Source of the DNA: Phycisphaeraceae bacterium
Lineage (GTDB): Bacteria; Planctomycetota; Phycisphaerae; Phycisphaerales; UBA1924
Direction of reading: 5' to 3'
NCBI GenBank assembly: GCA_009827215.1
Contig: WUAJ01000166.1
Location: forward strand, 1 to 5,446
DNA: 5,446 bases
Shown: positions 1 through 5,135 of the stretch, piece by piece
How positions within the stretch are numbered: the stretch's first letter is position 1
Layout of the letters: each line of letters opens with the position of its first letter
The notes under the pieces: generated by a model
The model's database searches: none
Told to the model about the DNA's origin: nothing
Seen by the model: only the letters and a program-made list of their open reading frames with translations
Program-made: the position numbers and the translations under genes

Positions 1-132
1 AACAACCTGGTCATTCGAATTCGGAGGCGGAGCCTCGCATGGGAGTGGAGCGCTAATTTGAGACATTGCCTGACCCGAACAAACTGCAAGCACAATGAAT
101 GCCGTCAACGCGAAAAAGTGAAATCGGTTCAT
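1..132 (-). CDS. N-terminal part of an exported protein (5' end only)
   Basis: This is the first 44 codons of a gene that runs off the left edge. The start ATG (130-132 on the plus strand, read in reverse) has a good AGGA ribosome site six bases upstream. The product opens MNRFHFFALTAFIVLAVCSG: a short N-region with one arginine, then a hydrophobic core at about residues 6-18. A signal peptidase I site of the A-x-S type (Ala22-Met23-Ser24, cut before Gln25) follows. The mature start is rich in Pro and contains one Cys (APLPCEAPPP), as often seen in linkers of secreted proteins. A lipoprotein reading is less likely, because the residue before Cys18 is Val rather than Gly, Ala or Ser. Too little is visible to name a family or function. 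It is divergent from the kinase gene and about 700 bases away from it. Confidence 0.7.
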   Translation of the reverse strand, partial: MNRFHFFALTAFIVLAVCSGQAMSQISAPLPCEAPPPNSNDQVV

Positions 133-137
133 GATTC

Positions 138-144
138 ATCCTTT
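138..144 (-). promoter_or_regulatory. Ribosome binding site of the exported-protein gene
   Basis: Read on the minus strand this is AAAGGAT, with the AGGA core six bases before the ATG at 132. It fixes the start of the left-edge gene. An overlapping ATG five bases upstream of that start is in another frame and does not give the signal peptide. Confidence 0.6.
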
Positions 145-172
145 CTTTTGATGTGTAGCCGAAAGAATGATT

Positions 173-200
173 AACATAACCTCTTTTTTTACAATGTCTT
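173..200 (-). promoter_or_regulatory. Weak candidate promoter for the exported-protein gene
   Basis: On the minus strand AAGACA (195-200; 4 of 6 matches to TTGACA) is separated by 16 bases from TATGTT (173-178; 4 of 6 matches to TATAAT). The spacer contains a run of seven A. The implied leader is about 35 bases. This is a match by eye only, and such matches are common in AT-rich DNA. Confidence 0.2.
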
Positions 201-263
201 ATGGAAATTTTGGTATTCGCTGATCTCTTTACACTTTCATATATTCTGGGACTAGAGCACTAT

Positions 264-324
264 GAATCTTCGAATCTGATGATTCACAAAAATCACTCAC
301 TTGTGCCTTTCAAGAATCACCCAC
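264..324. repeat. Cluster of short GAATC / AATCACYCAC repeats
   Basis: GAATC occurs at 264-268 and 272-276, with its inverse GATTC at 281-285, so the third copy could pair with either of the first two (loop of four bases with the nearer one). A second motif, AATCACTCAC (291-300), recurs as AATCACCCAC (315-324), 24 bases apart. They could be protein-binding sites upstream of the left gene, but repeats this short can arise by chance. Confidence 0.3.
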
Positions 325-513
325 CCATAAAAGACTGAGCAATTTTACCCACGTACAGACTACCCAGTCATTTCAAAGATTTTAGGATGGACGAGAACGA
401 GTCAGGCTCTTGATAATCTCAATCAGTCAGTTCCAGCGAATGTGAGTGAGAAACCAATTAATCTAGGCAACTTTGAGCCAATCACGTTAGACATAGGAAA
501 GCCTACTGCCCTC

Positions 514-534
514 TCAATGAGCCACGGTCATTGA
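514..534. repeat. Perfect 7-base inverted repeat with 7-base spacer
   Basis: TCAATGA (514-520) and TCATTGA (528-534) are exact reverse complements around GCCACGG. No T-run follows on either strand, so a terminator is unlikely. An operator-like dyad or a small RNA stem is possible; nothing else nearby supports either. Confidence 0.35.
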
Positions 535-700
535 TGGGTGTTTGATGTTCCTTTAATGTGTGGTATTTTCCCCAGTACACAAAACGAGATACTCCGCGCT
601 CGTAAACTGTTTCATAGTAGAGCAGACACCGAGGGATTAGAACTTGCTTGAGGATGATGGTTTCTTGCTCAAAGTGATGCACACATGTACCGATACTGTT

Positions 701-750
701 AGACTGACATAGTCTTGGGCTGAATATATAGCCCCTTTACAAAACGGGCT
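701..750 (+). repeat. Tandem dyads, with a three-way GGGCT/AGCCC/GGGCT set
   Basis: AGACT (701-705) and AGTCT (711-715) form a perfect dyad around GACAT. Directly after it, GGGCT (717-721) can pair with AGCCC (730-734) across eight bases. AGCCC can instead pair with a second GGGCT (746-750) across eleven bases, so the two pairings exclude each other. If the candidate promoter at 704-732 is right, these are more likely DNA operators around the promoter and start site. If transcription begins further upstream, they could act as alternative RNA stems. No terminator T-run follows. Confidence 0.35.
704..732 (+). promoter_or_regulatory. Candidate sigma70-type promoter for the kinase gene
   Basis: CTGACA (704-709) matches TTGACA at 5 of 6 positions. 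After a 17-base spacer, TATAGC (727-732) matches TATAAT at 4 of 6. Transcription would start near 739, giving a leader of about 100 bases before the preferred kinase start at 842. Spacing and position are good, but promoter consensus in this organism is unknown. Two small dyads overlap the site. Confidence 0.35.
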
Positions 751-829
751 GTGTGTCGTTCATGTGTGCAGAAAGAAATCACTCTGCCCGGTGCTGAAAC
801 TCTTGTCGTGGGAGTTCCGATTGAAAACT

Positions 830-833
830 GGAG
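830..833 (+). promoter_or_regulatory. Ribosome binding site that decides the kinase start
   Basis: GGAG lies eight bases before the ATG at 842. The longer reading from the GTG at 764 has no recognisable ribosome site, and it adds 26 residues rich in Lys, Leu and Cys that are unlike the acidic helical region that follows. The ATG at 842 is therefore preferred. Confidence 0.65.
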
Positions 834-841
834 TATCAGCA

Positions 842-2476
842 ATGATCCCTGAAGATTATTTGGAGCGGATCTCTCGAGGCGAGGCTTTATCCGAAGTTCT
901 CAAAGATCGGACAAACGAAGACGATCGGAAAGTCATCAACGCAATTATGCTCTGGCTTGAGCATACTACATCCGCACATCCATCGGTTGCCATCAGCGCT
1001 GTGATTGGTGCCATAGCTCTTGAACTTCCTGACTATGCTGATGACATCCGAGTACTTGATGCCATTCATAACGAGCGTGATAGACGGCTCAGTAATGGTG
1101 GTCGCGATAGTTATTTCGGTCCTCGCTTACAAGATGGAGAAGGCCGCTATGAACTGATTGAACGACTCGGCATTGGGGGACAAGGCGAGGTCTTCCGAGC
1201 AATCGACCGAAAGTTCCGCGGATCTTCTCGTAGCAATGTAGCCATCAAGTTGTTTACTCGAAAACCAACATTCGAGGGGGTACGCACTCGCAGTGTTGAT
1301 CATCCAAATGTAGTCCATGTGTATGACGAGGGGTTTGATCAGAAAACTGAGCGATCATACATCGTTTACGAACTCCTTGACGGTCGCCGGCTGGATCAGT
1401 GGGCATATGACCGATCGATGCGTGGACCTGAAGTTGCGAAGCTCATGCTGCAACTCTGCGAAGGAGTGAGCGCCATTCATCGATCGATGATTGTGCATCG
1501 AGATTTGAAACCTGGGAATGTGATGATCTGTGGGGATCGTCCCGTGATAATGGATTTCGGGATCTCTGTTACTGGCCTCGATGACTGGAACGCCGCTGGG
1601 ACTCCACGAGTCCTTGCGCCAGAACTCCGTAAGGGCTCAGGCGCCTCTACTCTGGTAGATGTGTTCGGTCTGGGTGTTGTGATGTACTACTTGTTAAGCG
1701 GAACATTGCCGGGCTCACCCGAAGATGAACATATCGATACAGACGGTGCCGTACGAGACAAGCAACTCTGGTCAGTTGCACGCAAATGCATTGAACCGTT
1801 GCCAACTGATCGATATCAATCGGCGGATCAACTCGCTCACGATCTTCGAGCATACCTACAACACCGGCCACTCAGTTGCGTACACCAAAGTGCTACAAGA
1901 CGAATAGTACTTGCATTTATTCGGAATCCAATCCAAAGCATCTTGCTCCTATTGCTGATCGCATGCGTGAGCTGGCTCATTTTGAATCAGCATAAACAAA
2001 TTGGGTTTGGGAATCATGAAAGAGACATGCTCCACTCGCGATTATCAGAATCGGCAAACCAGGTAGAGTTACTCAAACTAGCAAATGGCTATTCGCAACG
2101 CGTCATACTTGATAGCATCCTTGACATGAGATTACGAGGACATGATGTTGATCCTGCTATGTTCTGGGCAATTGCTCAGATGGGCGATCGTGTAGGATGG
2201 AAAGATTGGACCTATTCAACCCTCGTTTCTGCAGAGGGGGCTCGTCTACTCCGAGAAGAAGTTGAGCGCCGAACGGATGACGCGAACGAATCGAAACTCA
2301 GCATTGCCTATTGGCACTGGTTGCTGGCCCGCATAGAAAACAAAACTGAGGGCATCTCAAAGGAACAAGTGCTCCAAACATATCAATCTGCAAGGGACCG
2401 CTTTACCTCGGCAATTGGCGAGAGCGATCCCCTGATCGAACAGATTGACACTGAGATGGAAAACATAGATTCTTGA
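842..2476 (+). CDS. Membrane-anchored Hanks-type Ser/Thr protein kinase
   Basis: A 544-residue eukaryotic-like Ser/Thr kinase that should transfer the ATP gamma-phosphate to proteins at the inner face of the cytoplasmic membrane. Residues 1-100 are a helical N-terminal region I do not recognise. The kinase domain starts near Tyr103. It has the glycine loop GIGGQGEVF (110-118), the beta3 lysine in VAIK (Lys136), a helix-C glutamate (Glu145) just before HPNVV, the catalytic loop HRDLKPGN (219-226; Asp221), DFG (238-240), APE (259-261) and DVFGLG (from 273). It ends with DRYQSADQLAHDLRAYL, typical of planctomycete kinases. All catalytic residues are present, so it should be active. One hydrophobic span (about 364-381) is followed by a 160-residue, probably periplasmic, helical tail; its last part resembles a degenerate TPR. 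The Lys-to-Glu distance is only nine residues, against about nineteen in PknB or PKA. It faces the lipid operon convergently, and no functional link is evident. Confidence 0.95.
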   Translation: MIPEDYLERISRGEALSEVLKDRTNEDDRKVINAIMLWLEHTTSAHPSVAISAVIGAIALELPDYADDIRVLDAIHNERDRRLSNGGRDSYFGPRLQDGEGRYELIERLGIGGQGEVFRAIDRKFRGSSRSNVAIKLFTRKPTFEGVRTRSVDHPNVVHVYDEGFDQKTERSYIVYELLDGRRLDQWAYDRSMRGPEVAKLMLQLCEGVSAIHRSMIVHRDLKPGNVMICGDRPVIMDFGISVTGLDDWNAAGTPRVLAPELRKGSGASTLVDVFGLGVVMYYLLSGTLPGSPEDEHIDTDGAVRDKQLWSVARKCIEPLPTDRYQSADQLAHDLRAYLQHRPLSCVHQSATRRIVLAFIRNPIQSILLLLLIACVSWLILNQHKQIGFGNHERDMLHSRLSESANQVELLKLANGYSQRVILDSILDMRLRGHDVDPAMFWAIAQMGDRVGWKDWTYSTLVSAEGARLLREEVERRTDDANESKLSIAYWHWLLARIENKTEGISKEQVLQTYQSARDRFTSAIGESDPLIEQIDTEMENIDS

Positions 2477-2571
2477 AACTCCTATTGGCCAGCTAAAAAA
2501 TACGATTTGATTTGCATGATATTTGAATCGCTACACCATCTACTCTCTGGATTGTACCTGACATTCACGAT

Positions 2572-2604
2572 CTGTTGATTCAGTGGACACTGAGAATCAG
2601 ACAG
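2572..2604. terminator. Imperfect hairpin between convergent genes, possible T-less terminator
   Basis: The arm CTGTTGATTCAGTG (2572-2585) is complementary to 2588-2604, with a two-base and a one-base bulge in the right arm, giving up to 14 paired positions and a very tight loop. It sits in the 222-base gap where the kinase gene and the lipid operon end facing each other, which is where a two-way terminator would be expected. No run of T follows on either strand, so it is not a canonical intrinsic terminator. It could slow transcription or protect transcript 3' ends. Confidence 0.35.
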
Positions 2605-2698
2605 CCCTGGTATCCTAATGAACCAACAAATTGTACCACCAAACTTCGCTTGACTGAGATGGATCCGATTGAAGCTCTCTTATTCACCACTAGATGGA

Positions 2699-3052
2699 TC
2701 AATTTGGAGCATGCATGCCGCTTTGCCCAAAGCGATCACCCATCCAGAATCTCTGCCAGTTTCCCTGAGACCGAGCAAGTGCAAACGCCGCGTACAAGCA
2801 GGCCAGTAGATTCCCAAGACATAGCAGAAGAAGAATCCAGACCAATGCGATCCCCATTGATTTCTCTCGGAAAAGAATCCATCCTCCGAACAGTAGAAAT
2901 CCTACATAGAGATCGAGCATCGAGAGGTGAAACCAAGGAAGCCCTTGCATGATCTTCAACTCCACAAAGAAGTCCCCCCAGATCAGTGCATAGGTGATCC
3001 CTGCAGCCATTATGAAGAATCCGATGACAAGAACGATGATGGCACGACTCAT
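2699..3052 (-). CDS. Small three-span membrane protein, DUF1475-like
   Basis: This encodes a 117-residue, very hydrophobic protein and is the last gene of the operon. Three membrane spans are visible at about residues 4-24, 42-61 and 66-93, followed by a short polar tail. The central stretch LDLYVGFLLFGGWILF, then RE-K-S and VWILLLLCLGN, resembles what I remember of DUF1475 proteins from plants and bacteria (an acidic residue and Tyr at the head of a helix, W-x-x-x-[FY]-[RK]-E, then W-I-x-L-L-x-x-[FL]-G). The family has no established biochemical role that I know of. The ATG at 3052 has a perfect GGAGG site six bases upstream. A gap of 65 bases separates it from the methyltransferase stop, with no obvious terminator or promoter between them. 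Co-transcription with lipid-modifying genes suggests a membrane-associated accessory role; this is inference. Confidence is high for the gene and moderate for the family. Confidence 0.75.
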   Translation of the reverse strand: MSRAIIVLVIGFFIMAAGITYALIWGDFFVELKIMQGLPWFHLSMLDLYVGFLLFGGWILFREKSMGIALVWILLLLCLGNLLACLYAAFALARSQGNWQRFWMGDRFGQSGMHAPN

Positions 3053-3058
3053 TGGCGA

Positions 3059-3063
3059 CCTCC
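3059..3063 (-). promoter_or_regulatory. Strong ribosome binding site of the DUF1475-like gene
   Basis: GGAGG on the minus strand lies six bases before the ATG at 3052. It decides this frame over an overlapping minus-strand frame that starts at 3065, whose ATG overlaps the GGAGG itself. Because this gene is not overlapped by the gene before it, independent initiation is expected. Confidence 0.7.
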
Positions 3064-3117
3064 ATTTTTAAACAATCTACGGGCTACAACATGAGACCAT
3101 GATTTCACTTGAGTCTT

Positions 3118-4251
3118 CTATCGTACTGGATAGTGACGGCTCTTTGCTCGCCCCTTGGTATAGACAACTTGTCCGACATCGATTAATTGTGCGCGGAATA
3201 ACGCCGCACAACCAAGCAGATAGAAGTTCCATCGGCGATGGAATCGTTCGTCATACTCCCCTTTGATCTGCTCCCAGTTATCATTGAACTTGGATGCCCA
3301 AGCAATGAGTGTGCGATCGTAATCGTCATGGTATCGATGCCAATCTTCCACGCGTAGTTTCGTGTCACTTGGCGGGATCAACTCGTCAACCCTGGGAAGA
3401 TACCCATCAGGGAATATATGGCGCACGAGCCAGAGGATGTACTGATCTAGATTCCGATCAGATATGCGTGTCAATGTATTCCCGGAGATGACTTGCAATA
3501 CAAAGAGTCCCCCCTCATCGAGGCACCGGTCAACAACCCGGTAGTATGCCGGAAGGTTTTTACGACCTACCGCTTCGATCATTTCAATTGACACGACATG
3601 GTCAAACTGCTCATGAAGCTCACGGTAGTCTTGCAATCGAATCTCGACAGGAAGACCTTCACAGCGTTGGTTCGCAAACTGGGCTTGCTCACTGGATACG
3701 GTCACGCCGGTTACTCTCGCACCGTACTTTCGAGCCGCATATTCTGCGAAGTTCCCCCACCCACAGCCAATATCGAGCACATGCTGTCCCGGCTGTAGAT
3801 CCAGTTTTCTGCAAATTAGATCAAGCTTGGCTTCTTGTGCCTGATCCAGAGAACTCGCTGATGCCCAATAGCCGCTTGTGTAGGACATACTTGAGTCAAG
3901 CATGTTGCGGAAGAGATCGTTGCCAAGGTTGTAGTGCTTTTCTCCGATGTTGAACGCGCCACGACCGGATTGGCGATTGATGATCCGTTTGTCCATCGCG
4001 GCTAGGAAAAGGCGTGACCATGCGAACAGGGAGAGTCGAGTAGCTGGCGATTTGAACACCATCGTGAGATATTCATCAAGATGCTCAGTTGACCACAAAC
4101 CCTCCTCGTATGTTCTTCCTAGAGCATAGATTCCGCCTCGATCAATCCTTTTGCGAGTTGCATCATCAAAGACTGGCTGAATCTCTGATGGGGAATGAGT
4201 GGCCACTACATTCGATTCAGGAGGGGTGTGCGTAAGGGTTTCTGGGGTCAT
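3118..4251 (-). CDS. cfa: Cyclopropane-fatty-acid-synthase-family SAM methyltransferase
   Basis: A 377-residue enzyme that by family adds a methyl or methylene carbon from S-adenosylmethionine to double bonds of phospholipid acyl chains at the membrane surface. Length is close to E. coli Cfa (382). An N-terminal helical region (about 35-95; GRTYEEGLW) leads into HYNLGNDLF (106-114). The SAM-binding VLDIGCGWG (158-166) follows, then LQDYREL (206-212), an MIEAVG segment (224-229), HIFPDGYLP (278-286), DYDRTLIAW (310-318) and a C-terminal GCAALFRAQLIDVGQVVYTKG-like block (from 347). Compared with the E. coli bicarbonate site as I recall it, Glu239, Ile268 and Tyr317 are kept (Glu226, Ile255, Tyr311). 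Cys139 is Ser126 and His266 is Gln253. The start overlaps the DUF1365 stop as ATGA, and GGAG lies eight bases upstream (4260-4263). The product may be a cyclopropane, a methyl-branched or a methylene chain; sequence alone cannot decide. Confidence 0.94.
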   Translation of the reverse strand: MTPETLTHTPPESNVVATHSPSEIQPVFDDATRKRIDRGGIYALGRTYEEGLWSTEHLDEYLTMVFKSPATRLSLFAWSRLFLAAMDKRIINRQSGRGAFNIGEKHYNLGNDLFRNMLDSSMSYTSGYWASASSLDQAQEAKLDLICRKLDLQPGQHVLDIGCGWGNFAEYAARKYGARVTGVTVSSEQAQFANQRCEGLPVEIRLQDYRELHEQFDHVVSIEMIEAVGRKNLPAYYRVVDRCLDEGGLFVLQVISGNTLTRISDRNLDQYILWLVRHIFPDGYLPRVDELIPPSDTKLRVEDWHRYHDDYDRTLIAWASKFNDNWEQIKGEYDERFHRRWNFYLLGCAALFRAQLIDVGQVVYTKGRAKSRHYPVR

Positions 4252-5135
4252 TCTGATTTCTCCGTAGGAATACCAACCTCAGGATTCAGACTTACAGATG
4301 AACGGGATCGAACGGCCTTCTGTACACAAGCAGTTCGGAGTCGCATCCACCACTGCGGATTAGAACTCGGTGTAGTTGATGGATGCGTTGGCGTAGGTTT
4401 TTCGAACATGCGCAGTCCACGAGCAAAGTACAGCCGGATTGCTTGCCAATGAATCTTTGTCATGATGGTCAATGCAAAAAATGGCATTCGACAGATGGTT
4501 TGCAGAAGATTTCGCGAAGTCATTTCCCGACTCTCGCCGTCCATGGAGGCAGAGAAGACATGTCCAGTATCATCGTGTAAATCGACGCTGATTCGGAGAC
4601 GGTTCTCCGTGCTCTTGATTCGAATGTGATACTCACCATTCACACGGAAGAACGGAGAGACATAAAACTCTTTGGGGATTCGGCATTCCAGTAAATCCGG
4701 ATCTCCTGAATCTGATGGTTCTAGAGTTCCGACATAGTGGTGTATCTCACCGAATGTGTTTCTCACTTCTGCTACGAGATTCCTGATCTGACCAGTCGCT
4801 GAAATACAGAGGAAGAAGCTCACAGGATTGAATACATAGCCGGCAACTCGTGGAATTGTTATGAGTTCAATTCGTTCAACCGGCTCATCTATTCCGACGT
4901 CCTCTAAATGCTTCCTAATTCGCTGCTGTATGTCTCCATCACTCTTCCCACCATAATCGCGATCATGGATCGAAACGAGAGCCGCATGATTATGCCGAAA
5001 GAATCGGATCGTCTTATCGAGGAGAGGGAGCTCATCAAGATCAATCGCGAACCAGAACATACGATATCGGAATGCGTGCCTACGAGGCGCGAATCGACAG
5101 TGAGAAGTCATCCCTTGGTATATCCGTGAATTCAT
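4248..5135 (-). CDS. DUF1365 family protein of a lipid-modification operon
   Basis: A 295-residue DUF1365 (COG3496) protein. The family nearly always travels with an FAD amine-oxidase-like protein and a Cfa-type methyltransferase and is linked to modified membrane fatty acids; its chemistry is not firmly established to my knowledge. Family hallmarks here are the opening MNSRIYQG, RRHAFRYRMF (18-27), DLDELP (about 32-37), GYVFNPVSFF (99-108), EVRNTFGE (123-130), KEFYVSPFF (155-163) and TKIHWQAIRLY (226-236). I chose the ATG at 5135 because it forms an ATGA overlap with the preceding stop and matches the usual family start. A longer frame to 5225 only reads the upstream gene out of frame. After about residue 245 there is a 50-residue Pro/Ser/Thr-rich, then basic tail beyond the usual family end. 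The stop overlaps the next start (ATGA), so the two are probably translationally coupled. Confidence 0.93.
   Translation of the reverse strand: MNSRIYQGMTSHCRFAPRRHAFRYRMFWFAIDLDELPLLDKTIRFFRHNHAALVSIHDRDYGGKSDGDIQQRIRKHLEDVGIDEPVERIELITIPRVAGYVFNPVSFFLCISATGQIRNLVAEVRNTFGEIHHYVGTLEPSDSGDPDLLECRIPKEFYVSPFFRVNGEYHIRIKSTENRLRISVDLHDDTGHVFSASMDGESREMTSRNLLQTICRMPFFALTIMTKIHWQAIRLYFARGLRMFEKPTPTHPSTTPSSNPQWWMRLRTACVQKAVRSRSSVSLNPEVGIPTEKSE

Larger units (their letters stand above)
133..841. other. Long divergent intergenic region without a credible gene
   Basis: About 700 bases lie between two genes that point away from each other. Neither strand has an open frame with a plausible start, ribosome site and protein-like composition; the frames I followed stop within about 20 codons. 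It holds an AT-rich leader for the left gene (133-240), a cluster of GAATC-type repeats (264-324), a perfect 7-base dyad (514-534), and a promoter-like block with tandem dyads (701-750). The length is generous for two promoters, so regulatory sites or an unrecognised small RNA are possible. I see no tRNA arms and no remnant of a mobile element. Confidence 0.6.

Noticed and set aside
264..285. tRNA T-arm-like string (TTCGAATC)
   Set aside because: There are no flanking paired arms, no acceptor stem and no anticodon arm nearby.
730..750. Intrinsic terminator from AGCCC...GGGCT before the kinase gene
   Set aside because: The stem is only five pairs with an eleven-base loop, and no T-run follows on either strand.
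762..797. An 11-codon upstream ORF (ATG at 762) before the kinase gene
   Set aside because: It has no Shine-Dalgarno site, and short frames of this size are expected by chance. I cannot support translation.
764..841. Longer kinase start from GTG at 764
   Set aside because: There is no ribosome site before it. The ATG at 842 has GGAG at an ideal eight-base distance, and the added residues look unlike coding sequence of the domain.
2575..2952. Plus-strand open frame of 125 codons opposite the DUF1475-like gene
   Set aside because: It has no convincing start context and no domain-like sequence. The minus strand carries a clear GGAGG, an ATG and three membrane spans in the same bases.
2736..3065. 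Minus-strand open frame of 109 codons overlapping the DUF1475-like gene
   Set aside because: It is another frame of the same gene. Its ATG overlaps the GGAGG that serves the gene at 3052, and its composition (many Cys, His and Ser) is not membrane-protein-like.
3546..3953. Plus-strand open frame of 135 codons inside the methyltransferase gene
   Set aside because: It is the antisense shadow of a gene whose motifs (VLDIGCGWG, HYNLGNDLF) are beyond doubt.
842..5135. Kinase and lipid operon as one regulated system
   Set aside because: The genes are convergent and share no overlap, promoter or common motif. Adjacency alone does not support a functional link.
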